From the NCBI GenBank assembly GCA_963779685.1, contig CAVZZG010000001.1:1302001-1366000 (forward strand): a DNA stretch of 64,000 nucleotides. Direction: 5' to 3'. Each line of letters begins with the position of its first letter. Position 1 is the stretch's first letter. The translations under genes were made by a program, and so were the position numbers. Source of the DNA: CAVZZG01 sp963779685 (GTDB lineage Bacteria > Actinomycetota > Thermoleophilia > Gaiellales > F1-60-MAGs149). This document shows, piece by piece, positions 16,244 through 25,242 of the stretch. The notes below the pieces were generated by a model that saw only the letters and a program-made list of their open reading frames with translations, had not been told where the DNA came from and ran no database searches.

Positions 16244-18160
16244 ATGTTCGACGCGCGGCGTTACCTCGGCGATGGCTCGCCGCTCACCGGCGTGCTGCAG
16301 GGCTTCCGTCCGCGGGCCGAGCAGCTGGCGATGGCCGACGCCGTCGCGGCCTGTTTCGCCGGCGACGGTCACCTGATCGCCGAGGCCGGCACGGGCGTCG
16401 GCAAGAGCCTCGCGTATCTCGTGCCGGCGGCGCTCGCCGGCCGGCGTGTCGTCGTCTCGACGTACACCAAGACGCTCCAGGAGCAGCTCCGCGCGAACGA
16501 CGTCGCGCTGGCGCGCGCGGCCACCGGCATGCCGCTCGTGGCCGCGGTCGTCAAGGGCCGGTACAACTACCTCTGCCGGGCTCAGCTCGAGACGGCCGCG
16601 TCCCGGATCGACCTCTGGGACGTGGATGGCTTCCACCGCGTCGAGCCGTGGATCGGCCGCACGCGCACGGGCGACCGCGAGGAGCTCGATCACGTGCCGT
16701 CACCCACGCTCTGGCGGGAGCTCGCGGTCGGCCCGGAGCGGTGCCGCGGCCGCCGCTGCCCGCACCTCGACGGTTGCTTCGCCGAACGCGCCAGGGCGGC
16801 GGCCATGGAAGCCGACGTGGTCCTCGTCAACCACGCGCTGTACATGGCGGATCTCGGGCTTCGGGCTGCCTCGAACGGCAGCATCGGCATCCTGCCCGAG
16901 CACGACCTCGTGGTCTTCGACGAGGCGCACATGCTGGCCGATGTCGCTGCCGAGTGGCTCGGCGTTCGCCTGTCGCTCCTCGGGCTCGCCCGGTTCGCCC
17001 GCGACGTCGCCCGCGCCGCCGATACGGCCCGGATCGAGGTGCCCGAGCGGGAGCTGCACAGCCTCGTGCTCCATGCCGAGCGCCTGTTCGGCGCGCTCCC
17101 GCCGGGCGGCCGGGTGCGCCTGCGCGAGCCGCACGTGCGCGCGCTGCCGGTGGACGCCGCCGACGGCATGCGCCAGGCGCTGTCCGACATCGCGACCGTG
17201 CTGCGCGGCGTGGGGGACGAGGCCGAGGCCCTCGCGCGCTTCGCCGACCAGCAGGACGCCGCGCTCGAGGCCGCCCTCGACCCGGACCACGAGGCCACGG
17301 TCGTCTGGTCGGAGCGACGCGACCGGGGCGACGTCGAGCTCCGCACGGCACCGATCGACGTCGCGCCCCAGCTCGAGCAGCTGCTGTTCGACGAGGTCGA
17401 GGGAGCGGTGCTCACGTCCGCGACGCTCGCCCTCGCCGACGGCTTCGCCCACGTCAAGCGCACGCTGGGCGTCCGATCGGCCCGCGAGCTCCGGCTCGGG
17501 TCGCCGTTCGACCTCCCGCGGAAGGCCCGCCTCCTGATCCCCGACTCGGGCCACGATCGCGGCGGACCCGACGGCGCCCCCGCCGTCGCCGTCGCAGCGG
17601 ATATCGAGGAGCTGATCCTGGCCAGCGAGGGCCGGGCGCTGGTGCTGTTCGCTTCCTACCGGCAGCTGGAGGCGGTGCACTCGATGCTCGTGGGCCGGCT
17701 GCCGTACCCGGTGCTACGCCAGGGGGAGGCGCCGCGAGAGCGCCTGCTCGAGGCGTTCCGGTCGGACATCGACTCGGTGCTGATGGCGACCGCGAGCTTC
17801 TGGCAGGGCGTGGACGTGCCCGGCGAGGCCCTGACGCTCGTCATCATCGACAAGGTCCCGTTCGCCCCGCCCGACGAGCCGATGATCTCGGCCAGGGTCG
17901 AGGCCGCCGAGCGCGACGGCCGGTCGGGCTTCGAGACCGTGCAGCTGCCGCGGGCGGCGATGCTGCTCAAGCAGGGGTTCGGCCGGCTGCTGCGGACGGA
18001 GGACGACCACGGCGTCGTCGCTGTGCTGGATCGCCGTATCGTCACGCGCCGGTACGGCGCCTACCTGCTCGGCGCGCTTCCCGACGTGCCCCGCATCACG
18101 ACAGCCGGCGAGATCCGCGAGTTCCTGGCTGCCTCCCGCGTCCGCGATCGAATCAACTAG
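16244..18160 (+). CDS. DinG/XPD-family ATP-dependent DNA helicase
   Basis: Superfamily 2 iron-sulfur helicase, 638 residues. Walker A is 'AEAGTGVGKSLAYLVPAALA' (about 46-65) and the DEAH box 'LVVFDEAHMLADV' (about 226). Four cysteines in the expected place, one in 'YNYLCRAQLE' (about 111) and three in 'CRGRRCPHLDGC' (about 167-178), form the 4Fe-4S site. C-terminal motifs include 'VLFASYRQLEAVHSML', 'SFWQGVDVPGEAL' and 'KQGFGRLLRTEDDHG'. Family members unwind 5'-tailed DNA, R-loops or G-quadruplexes during repair. No exonuclease domain is fused. Confidence 0.9.
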   Translation: MFDARRYLGDGSPLTGVLQGFRPRAEQLAMADAVAACFAGDGHLIAEAGTGVGKSLAYLVPAALAGRRVVVSTYTKTLQEQLRANDVALARAATGMPLVAAVVKGRYNYLCRAQLETAASRIDLWDVDGFHRVEPWIGRTRTGDREELDHVPSPTLWRELAVGPERCRGRRCPHLDGCFAERARAAAMEADVVLVNHALYMADLGLRAASNGSIGILPEHDLVVFDEAHMLADVAAEWLGVRLSLLGLARFARDVARAADTARIEVPERELHSLVLHAERLFGALPPGGRVRLREPHVRALPVDAADGMRQALSDIATVLRGVGDEAEALARFADQQDAALEAALDPDHEATVVWSERRDRGDVELRTAPIDVAPQLEQLLFDEVEGAVLTSATLALADGFAHVKRTLGVRSARELRLGSPFDLPRKARLLIPDSGHDRGGPDGAPAVAVAADIEELILASEGRALVLFASYRQLEAVHSMLVGRLPYPVLRQGEAPRERLLEAFRSDIDSVLMATASFWQGVDVPGEALTLVIIDKVPFAPPDEPMISARVEAAERDGRSGFETVQLPRAAMLLKQGFGRLLRTEDDHGVVAVLDRRIVTRRYGAYLLGALPDVPRITTAGEIREFLAASRVRDRIN

Positions 18161-18163
18161 GCT
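18158..18163 (+). promoter_or_regulatory. -10 box of the DUF3105 gene, formed with the helicase stop codon
   Basis: TAGGCT starts with the TAG stop of the helicase gene and ends 8 nt before GTG 18172. Confidence 0.3.
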
Positions 18164-18171
18164 GCGACGTA

Positions 18172-18852
18172 GTGGCCGGGCAGCAGGGGTACAGCGTCGA
18201 GAAGAAGGGTGGTCCCGGCCGAGGCGATGACGGTGGTCGCTCGCCGGTGCTGATCATCGGCGTGGTGCTCGTCGGCGTCGCGACGATCGCGGTGGTGATC
18301 GCGCTGTTCTCGATCATCGACTTCGGCGGCTCCGGCGGCGACCTGAACTCGGCGTTGAAGGCCGGCGACTGCACCGTCAAGACGTTCCCGTCGGCCAAGG
18401 GCGAGGCATCCCAGCACCTCGATCCGAACGACCCGAAGGCACGGGCGAACGTGAAGTGGGACTCGGATCCGCCCACCCACGGAACGCACGATCCCGTGCC
18501 AGCGCTGTGGGGCGTCTACGACACCGAGGTCGACCAGGCCAAGCTGATCCACAACATGGAGCATGCTGGCATCGTCATCCAGTACGGCCCGAAGGTGCCG
18601 TCGGCCGATGTCTCGCAGCTCCTGTCGGATGTCCAGAAGGACTTCCAGTGGACGGTCGTCGCGCCGTACGCCAAGCTCGGTGACAAGATCGCATTCGAGT
18701 CCTGGGGCCACCTCACCACCTGCACGAGCTACCAGAAGCCGGTGCTCACGGACCTGCGCACGCAGCGCAACGTGCCCGGCTGGAGCCAGGAGTCGCAGGC
18801 GTACCCGAACGGGCGCGACTGGACCCAGGAAGCGCGACTTCCGGGTTACTAG
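18172..18852 (+). CDS. DUF3105 membrane-anchored protein
   Basis: 226 residues. A short charged N-terminus is followed by one membrane helix (about 24-46) and an extracytoplasmic DUF3105 domain. The domain keeps the family's His-rich signatures 'PPTHGTHDPVPALWGVYD' and 'HNMEHAGIVIQYGP' and two cysteines ('GDCTVK', 'TTCTSY') likely to form a disulfide. The function of DUF3105 is not established. The conserved His residues suggest metal binding, which is inference. Confidence 0.75.
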   Translation: MAGQQGYSVEKKGGPGRGDDGGRSPVLIIGVVLVGVATIAVVIALFSIIDFGGSGGDLNSALKAGDCTVKTFPSAKGEASQHLDPNDPKARANVKWDSDPPTHGTHDPVPALWGVYDTEVDQAKLIHNMEHAGIVIQYGPKVPSADVSQLLSDVQKDFQWTVVAPYAKLGDKIAFESWGHLTTCTSYQKPVLTDLRTQRNVPGWSQESQAYPNGRDWTQEARLPGY

Positions 18853-18869
18853 CGCTGCGCGAATGGGCG

Positions 18870-19662
18870 TCAGGCTGCGAACGACTGGAGCGCCAGGCGC
18901 ACCAGGGCCGGCTTCTCACGCAGCTTCGGATACGGCGTCAGCTTGCGGCCCGGGTACCGGTAGTCGACCGTGAAGTGCTCGCGCGCGGCCTCGGTGCCCT
19001 CGACGATGCGCAGCGCGGTGCCGTCGGTCGCGACGTCCTCGTAGCGCAGATCGAGCCGCGCTCCGCGCGCGACCAGTTCGAGTGGCTCCTGGGTCGATGC
19101 GAAGAGCAGCACGCCCGGCGCCCGGCCGATCACCATGGGCCGCCGCGTACGCCTGGCCAGCATGAGCTCTCCGGGCCGGTCGTCGCGCAGGATCGGCGAC
19201 GGCGGCCGAGCCGCGCACCTGCTGGAGCGCCGCGCCGACCGTGCCGAGGACGTCCGTCAGCATCATGATGGCCTCGGAGTCGACCGTGATGTCGGGCGTC
19301 GACCGCGGGACGCCGAAGTGCTCGAACAGCTCGTCGTCGTTATCGAGGTGGCCGTTGTGAACACCGACCACGCGGCCCCAGCGGACCGGGTGGTTGTTGT
19401 CGTTCAGCGCCGGGATGCCCTTCGTGTACTCGCGGACGTGGAGGATGGCCTCCGTCGCGTCGGGTGCGATCCGGATGCCGTGCATCAGCTCGGCGAGCCG
19501 CTGCGACGCCTTCTCGACGAGGATGGGCCCGCCCGGCGACCGCGAAGCCCAGCCGGTTGCGTCGCGACCGCGCTCGGCGATGCCGGCGAGCAGCGTCCGC
19601 GCGATCGCTGTCGTGTCGAGGTCGTGTCCCGGAGCGAGTGAGAAGCCGGCGATTCCGCACAT
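18870..19662 (-). CDS. Class II glutamine amidotransferase domain protein (frameshifted)
   Basis: N-terminal nucleophile glutaminase of the GATase II fold. It starts 'MCGIAGFSLAPG' with catalytic Cys2, and has 'GIAERGRDATGWAS', 'VVGVHNGHLDNDDELFEHFG' and 'VDSEAIMML'. The reading frame is broken by one extra base (CC on this strand at 19195-19196). Removing it joins 'GSAAVA' to 'ILRDDRPGELMLARRTRRP' and gives a 263-residue protein ending 'LVRLALQSFAA'. It has a glutaminase domain only, with no synthetase partner domain, like stand-alone GATase II proteins. The indel may be a sequencing error. Confidence 0.75.
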
Positions 19663-19727
19663 GAGGCGTAGTCGCATCGTACTGGCACTGCTCCCCGGAG
19701 TGGTCGTACGCTGCGAAAGCTGCAAAG

Positions 19728-19809
19728 TGCCCGGGGAGGGACTCGAACCCCCACGCCTCTCGGCAGCCGGGTTTAAGCCGGCCGCGTCTACCCGTTTCGC
19801 CACCCGGGC
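19728..19809 (-). tRNA. tRNA-Leu (anticodon TAA)
   Basis: 82 nt class II tRNA. The acceptor GCCCGGG pairs with CCCGGGC, with A as discriminator. The anticodon stem GCCGG/CCGGC encloses the loop CTTAAAC (anticodon TAA). It has a long variable arm and a T-arm GGTTCGAGTCC. Confidence 0.93.
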
Positions 19810-19852
19810 CGATCGGGCTCACGCGCCGCCAGCATACCCTCCGGCCCGGCCC

Positions 19853-20176
19853 TCAGCGCGGATTCGTCCAGCGCCGCATCCGGCCGAGCCCGGCCACACC
19901 CTCGCCCCCCGCTTCGGCGACCAGGCGCATCCGACGGGTCGAACGGTCGAGCGACTCGATCGCCGCGGTGGCGGCAGCCGCGCTCGCCTGCGTCGTCTCG
20001 GCGGCCTCGCCCGCCCGGGCGACGGCTTCGCGGAGGCCTGCCGTCGCTCCCCGAAGCCGCGGCTCGGCCTCGGCGAGCGCCCGGCGCAGCGCGGCGCTGG
20101 CGCGGGCCAGGGAGGCGGTCGTCGCGAGAGCGACGACGAGGAAGGCGGCCCCGGCCGAGATCGGGATCCAGGTCAC
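19853..20176 (-). CDS. Small membrane-anchored helical protein (DUF948-like)
   Basis: 107 residues. A single N-terminal membrane helix ('AGAAFLVVALATTASLARAS') is followed by a long Ala/Arg/Glu-rich amphipathic helix and a short basic tail. The layout resembles DUF948 and other bitopic coiled-coil proteins, but no diagnostic motif is visible. It lies between tRNA-Leu and tRNA-fMet on the minus strand. Confidence 0.5.
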   Translation of the reverse strand: MTWIPISAGAAFLVVALATTASLARASAALRRALAEAEPRLRGATAGLREAVARAGEAAETTQASAAAATAAIESLDRSTRRMRLVAEAGGEGVAGLGRMRRWTNPR

Positions 20177-20195
20177 CGGCGAATGGTACGTACTG

Positions 20196-20224
20196 TTGTC
20201 CCACCCTCGCCGACGCGCTAGACT
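20196..20224 (+). promoter_or_regulatory. Promoter of initiator tRNA
   Basis: -35 TTGTCC (20196-20201), 17 nt spacer, -10 TAGACT (20219-20224), 12 nt before the mature tRNA 5' end. This is a near-consensus housekeeping promoter. Confidence 0.65.
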
Positions 20225-20236
20225 GAGGGCCTCCGA

Positions 20237-20310
<74 letters not shown>

Positions 20311-20314
20311 CTCT

Positions 20315-20343
20315 CCGAAAGCCCCGCCCCGCGGGGCTTTCGG
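20315..20343 (+). terminator. Rho-independent-type terminator after tRNA-fMet
   Basis: Perfect 13 bp stem (CCGAAAGCCCCGC / GCGGGGCTTTCGG) with a 3 nt CCC loop, 4 nt past the tRNA, followed by CTTTCTG. The U-tract is weak, as is common in high-GC Actinomycetota. Confidence 0.75.
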
Positions 20344-20920
20344 CTTTCTGCAGGTCGAAATCGGTGGTGGGTTCGCCCCGGCGTCGTGGTGGTTGCTCGC
20401 TCCGATCGCCTCGCTGCCTGTGCGGGTGCGGCGGCTTGTGGACGGGGACTGTCCCCGGCTTTCGCGCGGTCGGCCTGCTGCGATCCGGATGGGACTGTCC
20501 CGGGCCAGCGTTCGCTCGACGTTCGTGGTCGGCGGGCGCGCGGCCTCAGGGGTCGTGGTGGTCGGGAATCGTCGGCCGTTGAGGGCACGCCCGTTGGCGA
20601 ATCGTTGCGGGGGGATGGCGCCGCCATGGGAAATGCATGCGAGCCGCAGGCGAGCGTGCGATTCCTGTGGTGGCCCGTCCTCCTGGCGAACGCCCGGCGG
20701 CAGTCGGGACACTGACGCCCCGGCGGCAGTCGGGACATGAGGCCCCGACGGCAGTCGGGACGCTGACGCGCCGACGGCAGTCGGGACACTGACGCCCGAC
20801 GGCAGTCGGGACACTGAAGCCCCGCCGACGCAACTCGACCACGGAGGCCGTGGTGGGCGGACGGGCGTCGGGACACTTAGAGTTCACGCTCGTCATGACG
20901 AACCCAGGGAGTCCGAACAA
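20344..20920 (+). other. Non-coding block with repeats
   Basis: 577 bp without a credible gene. Open frames here are built from repeated Arg/Ser/Pro codons and have no ribosome-binding sites. It holds two GGGACTGTCCC palindromes (20444-20456 and 20491-20501) and a tandem repeat array at 20699-20826, then a diverged repeat copy just before the P450 gene. Confidence 0.6.
20699..20826 (+). repeat. Tandem repeat, five units of 25-26 bp
   Basis: Units begin GGCAGTCGGGAC at 20699, 20725, 20750, 20776 and 20801, so the period alternates 26, 25, 26, 25. Most continue with ACTGACGCCC. A related single copy GTCGGGACACT lies near 20867. The period is not a multiple of 3, so it is unlikely to be a protein repeat. 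Confidence 0.8.
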
Positions 20921-22142
20921 GTGACCGCCCAGGCGCTCGATGCGCCCTTCCTCGACGTCGCCGATCCGGCGTTCTCGATCCGCTCGGATGTCGTGCGCGA
21001 CGCCCGCGAGCGCAGCTGGTTCGCGCGCACGCCGTACGGCATCGCGGTGCTGCGGTACGCCGAGGTCGGCCGGCTGATGAAGGATCGCCGTCTCACCCAG
21101 GGCAGCGCTGCGTGGCCGAGTCACCTCGGCATCACCGGCCCCTGGGCCGACTGGTGGCGCCACAGCATCCTGAACCAGGAGGGCGACGACCACGCGCGGC
21201 TGCGGCGGCTCACGACGCCGGCGTTCTCGCAGTCGCTGATCGCCGCGATGGTGCCCGCGTTCCAGGCGCTCGCGGGCGAGCTGATCGACGCCTTCGCCGC
21301 GGCGGGCCGCTGCGAGTTCATGCGCGAGTTCGCAGAGCCGTACGCGACCCGCGTGGTCGCGAAGCTGCTGGGCATCCCGGAGGGCGAGTGGCGGACGCTC
21401 GCCGACTGGTCGGAGAAGCTCGGGCTCGGGCTGTCGGTAACGGCCCGTGCGCATCTGGACGAGATCGAGGCCGCGCTCGCAGGGGCTCTACGGGTACGCG
21501 GACGGCCTGATCGCCGACCGCCGTCGCGCGCCCCGCGGCGACTTCGTCGGCCGCCTGGTCGAGGCCAGCATCGATCAGGACCGCCTCAGCGACGACGAGC
21601 TGCGCGACAACCTCGTGCTGCTGATCTTCGGCGGCATCGACACGACCCGCAACCAGCTCGGCCTCGGCATCGACATGTTCATCCGCCACCCCGACCAGTG
21701 GCGGCTGCTCGCCGCGCGGCCGGAACTGGCCGCGAACGCGGTCGAGGAGATCATGCGCACGCGCCCCACCGTCACCTGGGTGACGCGCGAGGCGGCGGAG
21801 GACTTCGCGTTCGACGGCCTCGAGATCGCGAAGGGAACCACCATCCACCTGTTCTCGGAGTCGGCCGGCACCGACCCGCGCGCCATTGAGGGCGACCCCG
21901 GCTTCGACATCGCCGCGCCCGGTCGGCCGCGCCACTTCGGCTTCGGGGGCGGCCGCCACCACTGTCTCGGCCAGTTCATCGCCCGTGGCGACATGGGGGA
22001 GGCGCTCGCCCTGCTTGCGCGGCGGCTGCCTCAGGTGCGGCACGACGGCGAGCCCGCGTTCCTCCCGGACAGCGGGAACACCGGACCCGTCCGGCTCCCG
22101 ATCGCGTTCGATGTGGCCGGGTCACGCGAGGCCGGCTCGTGA
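20921..22142 (+). CDS. Cytochrome P450 (frameshifted)
   Basis: Soluble bacterial P450 of 406 residues once one extra G in the run at 21482-21485 is removed, joining 'EIEAALAG' to 'LYGYADGLIADRR'. The I-helix oxygen-activation motif is 'LIFGGIDTTRNQ', the ExxR motif 'EEIMRTR', and the heme-ligand loop 'FGFGGGRHHCLGQFIAR' with the cysteinate. P450s hydroxylate or demethylate small molecules using a ferredoxin and reductase, neither of which is encoded nearby. GTG start at 20921. The stop overlaps the next GTG (GTGA), coupling it to the glutamine-synthetase-like gene. That pairing suggests an amine substrate, which is inference. Confidence 0.85.
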
Positions 22143-23521
22143 GCGACGCCCTCGGCATCCACCGCGAACGCAACCTCGACCCCGGCACGGTCGCCGGGCT
22201 GGAGGAGCGGATCGGCGACGCGAAGGTGGAGTTCGTCTACTACCAGTTCGTCTCCATCAACGGCCGGGTGCTCACCAAGGTCGTGCCCGCCGGTCATCTC
22301 CGCCGCAGCCTCGAGAAGGGCGTGAACTTCCACGGCTCGGCGATCTCCGACCTCACCAGCGACCGGCACGGCAACCTGCTCGGCGGCGGGCTGGTGGCCG
22401 AGGAGTTCACGGCGCTGCCGGACCCCGAGACGTTTCAGGTGCTGCCGTGGGACACGACCGTCGGTCGCTTCCTCTGCCGGCTCTACCGGCGCAGCGACAG
22501 CGCCGAGGCGCCCGGCGAGCCACTGGCCACCGACGTGCGCGGACTCCTCTCCCGCGCCCACGAGGGCTTCGAGGCCCGCACCGGCTTCGAGCTGCGCAGC
22601 GGGTGCGAGCCGGAGATGTCGTGGCTGGGCGATGCGATCGACGTCCGGAGCCGGCCGGGGGTGTCTCCCGCGTATCACGCCGGCAGCCTGGAGCGGACCC
22701 GGCCGATCTTCCAGCGGGTCATCCGCTACGCGCAGGCCATGGGTCTCGACATGGTCGAGGGGGACTACGAGGACGCCGGTCAGCTCGAGCTCAACTTCCA
22801 CTTCGACCGGGCCGAGCGCACGGCCGACCGGTTGATCACGTACCGCCAGATCTGCGCCCAGGTGGCCAAGGAGCTCGGCGTCACGGCGACGTTCATGCCC
22901 AAGCCCGTCACTGGCATCATGGGCAACGGCTGCCACCACAACCTCTCGCTCTGGCGCGACGGCGCGAACGTCTTCGCCGAGCCGGGCCGGCGCGAGCTCC
23001 ACGTGTCGGCCACGGCCAGCAGGGCGCTCGGGGGCATCCTCACGCACGCCGCCGCATCAATGGCCGTGCTCGCCTCGACGGTCAACTCGTACAAGCGGTT
23101 CTGGGACGTCGGGCAGTTCGCGCCGACGCGCGTCGACTGGGGACTCGACAACCGCACCTGCACCGTGAGGGTGAGCGCCAACGGCCGGCTCGAGTTCAAG
23201 CTCCCGGACGCGATCGTCAACCCGTACCTCTCGCACACGCTGATCCTGGCCGCGATCGAGGACGGCCTGACCCGCGACCTCGACCCGGGCCCGGCCGCCG
23301 CGGGATCTTCCTACGAGAGCGGTCAGGCGGAACGGTTCGACCCGCTGCCGCTCACTCTCGGCGATGCGCTGGCGGTGTTCGAGTCCAGCTCGCTCGTGCG
23401 CGGTGCGCTGGGCGACCCGCTCGCCGACCTCTACATCACCTACAAGCGCGATGAATGGGCGCGGTACTGCGCCGCAGTCACCGAGTGGGAGCGTGAGATG
23501 TACCTGGAGTGGATTCCGTGA
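22139..23521 (+). CDS. Glutamine-synthetase-family ligase
   Basis: 460-residue ATP-dependent ligase of the glutamine synthetase fold. A beta-grasp domain ('KVEFVYYQFVSINGRV') is followed by the catalytic barrel. Visible sites are 'GCEPEM', 'VEGDYEDAGQLELNFHFD' (metal-binding acidic residues), 'MGNGCHHNLSLW' (the family's GNG-H-x motif), 'NRTCTVRV' and 'LEFKLPDAIVNPYL'. The usual HHEVA-type segment is replaced by EGDYED, so it is not a housekeeping GlnA. More likely it is a gamma-glutamyl-amine ligase (PuuA, IpuC or FluG-like) that uses a non-ammonia amine. Both ends overlap neighbours by 4 nt. Confidence 0.85.
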   Translation: MSDALGIHRERNLDPGTVAGLEERIGDAKVEFVYYQFVSINGRVLTKVVPAGHLRRSLEKGVNFHGSAISDLTSDRHGNLLGGGLVAEEFTALPDPETFQVLPWDTTVGRFLCRLYRRSDSAEAPGEPLATDVRGLLSRAHEGFEARTGFELRSGCEPEMSWLGDAIDVRSRPGVSPAYHAGSLERTRPIFQRVIRYAQAMGLDMVEGDYEDAGQLELNFHFDRAERTADRLITYRQICAQVAKELGVTATFMPKPVTGIMGNGCHHNLSLWRDGANVFAEPGRRELHVSATASRALGGILTHAAASMAVLASTVNSYKRFWDVGQFAPTRVDWGLDNRTCTVRVSANGRLEFKLPDAIVNPYLSHTLILAAIEDGLTRDLDPGPAAAGSSYESGQAERFDPLPLTLGDALAVFESSSLVRGALGDPLADLYITYKRDEWARYCAAVTEWEREMYLEWIP

Positions 23522-24246
23522 GCCCGCACCTCCCGCTCGTCGAGCCGGGCCGGCTCACGCTGGGCTGCGCGGACCTCGACGCGATGCCGCTGTTCGGCCT
23601 CGCGGACGGCGACGGTGCCCGGCCGGGTTACGAGCCCGACGCGGCCGCGCTGGTGGCGGCCGCGATGGGGCTCGCGGTGCGCTGGGTGTTCCTGGCCTGG
23701 AGCGACTTCTACCCGGCAGTTGCCGACGGCCGTGTGGACGGCGTCTGGTGCGGTCAGGGCATTACCGACGCGCGCCGGGAGCTGGCGGACTTCACGGTGC
23801 CCTACGCGGTGTTCGACGAATCGCTGGTGGTGCGCGCGGAGAATCCCGTCTCGTCGCCCGATTCCCTGGCGGGCCAGCGCATCGGTGCCATCGACGGGAG
23901 CACGAACCTCCGGCTGGCCGAGACCTTCCCGGGCGCGGCCGTGGTCGCGTTCCCGGGTACCACCGACGTGTTCGGCGACATGATCCGGGCCCTCCGCGCC
24001 GGCGAGGTCGACGGATTCGTGGACGACGACGTGGTGATGGTGCCGCTCGGCGACGAGCCCGATCTCCGGCTCGCCTTCACCGTGCGGACGCAGAACCGGT
24101 GGGGCGTCGCGGTGCGACGGGGCTCCGATGCCCTCCGCGGCGCCCTCGACGACGCGCTCGCGCAGGTGACCGGCGACGGCAGCCTCGAGGCCGCCTGGCG
24201 CCGGCACATGCCGTGGCTCGACTTCCCTCTGAAGCCCGCGGATTAG
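23518..24246 (+). CDS. Substrate-binding-protein-fold protein without signal peptide
   Basis: 242 residues of the family 3 solute-binding fold (amino-acid ABC transporter type). It shows 'GRLTLGCADLDAMPLFGL', 'VDGVWCGQGITDARRELADF' and 'LAGQRIGAIDGSTNLRLAET', ending 'MPWLDFPLKP'. Periplasmic or lipoprotein members need a signal; this one starts at GTG 23518, overlapping the previous TGA, and has none, so it should be cytosolic. No ABC permease or ATPase genes are adjacent. It may be an intracellular sensor or a catalytic SBP-fold protein (cyclohexadienyl dehydratase is a known SBP-fold enzyme) serving the P450/ligase pathway. Confidence 0.75.
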   Translation: MSPHLPLVEPGRLTLGCADLDAMPLFGLADGDGARPGYEPDAAALVAAAMGLAVRWVFLAWSDFYPAVADGRVDGVWCGQGITDARRELADFTVPYAVFDESLVVRAENPVSSPDSLAGQRIGAIDGSTNLRLAETFPGAAVVAFPGTTDVFGDMIRALRAGEVDGFVDDDVVMVPLGDEPDLRLAFTVRTQNRWGVAVRRGSDALRGALDDALAQVTGDGSLEAAWRRHMPWLDFPLKPAD

Positions 24247-25242
24247 CCGTTCAGGATGCTGCGGACGGCCGTCGCCCACCTCGGCGCGGTCGACTTCGCC
24301 ATGACGACCGTGATGTGGTGCGAGTCGCGCCAGATCAGGATCTTGCCCTTGATCGGCATGCACGGGTCGCCCGAGCACGTCCACTTCGTCGTCTCGACGA
24401 GGCTCGCGCCGTCGGCGGCCGCGATCGACCGCTCCAGCGCGGCGTAGGCCGGCTCGATCGAGACCGCGCGGGGCACGGCGCAGGCGCGCGCGTCCGCGCG
24501 GTGCTTGGCGAGGCAGTGCGGGACGTCGGTGACCATCGCGGAGTCCGTCACCAGCGCGATCTTCCGGGCCGACGACGTGCAGCTTGGCCATCAGGCGGTC
24601 GTAGCCGGTACGCCACAGCGCCGCCACGGTCGCGGTGTCGGTGATCTGCTTGCCCTGCGCGTCGGAGAGTGCATAGCCGCGATGGGTGGCCACCACGACG
24701 AGGTCCGGCCGCTCGCGCGCGATCCGTCGCAGGGCAGCCGTTCGCCAGATGTCGCAGGACGGCATGAACTTGCCGCTGTAGACGTGCACGATGGGCGCCG
24801 CGCAGTGCGAGTGCGTCAGCGACACCAGCCGGTAGCGACGGCGGTCCGCGAGCCGCTGGAGCGCCGGGAACCACTGGGCGGCGTGGGAGTCGCCCAGCAG
24901 GACGATCGTGATCCTGCCGCGCGGGTTGCCGTACACGCAGGGCGGGATGTGGGTCTTGCCCTTGGGGACGTGGCAGCCGTTGTGATAGATGTCGGGCAGC
25001 TCGAGCTTGGCGTTTCGCAGCGACGGCCGGAGGTCCGCCGGTACGGGGACGGCGCGTCCGGCCGTCGTCGATGCAGCGGCGGCCAGGGTGGTGGTGGTGG
25101 CGCCCGCCGGCGCGGCGGTGCTGCGGACGACGGGCGGCGGGGCCGCGGCCGTTCCCACGGCCCCGGCGCACCCGGCGACGAGGAGCGCGACGAGGGCGCC
25201 GACGGCTGCCATCGGCCAGAGTCGAGCGCGCAACGGCCTCAC
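24243..25242 (-). CDS. SGNH-hydrolase-like lipoprotein (frameshifted)
   Basis: 332 residues after removing one extra base (CCC on this strand, 24566-24568), which joins 'LMAKLHVVG' to 'RKIALVTDSAMVTDVP'. A lipoprotein signal ends 'LLVAGCAG'. The domain is the SGNH C-terminal module seen fused to acyltransferase-3 proteins: nucleophile Ser in 'LLGDSHAAQWFPAL', and catalytic Asp/His in 'WRDSHHIT'. Paired cysteines (GCHVPKGK, PPCVYG, HCAAP) suggest extracytoplasmic disulfides. The GTG start overlaps the stop of the upstream acyltransferase (GTGA). It is clearly homologous to that protein's own C-terminal domain. Confidence 0.75.

Noticed and set aside
20699..20826. CRISPR array
   Set aside because: Units are directly adjacent with no unique spacers, and no cas genes are present.
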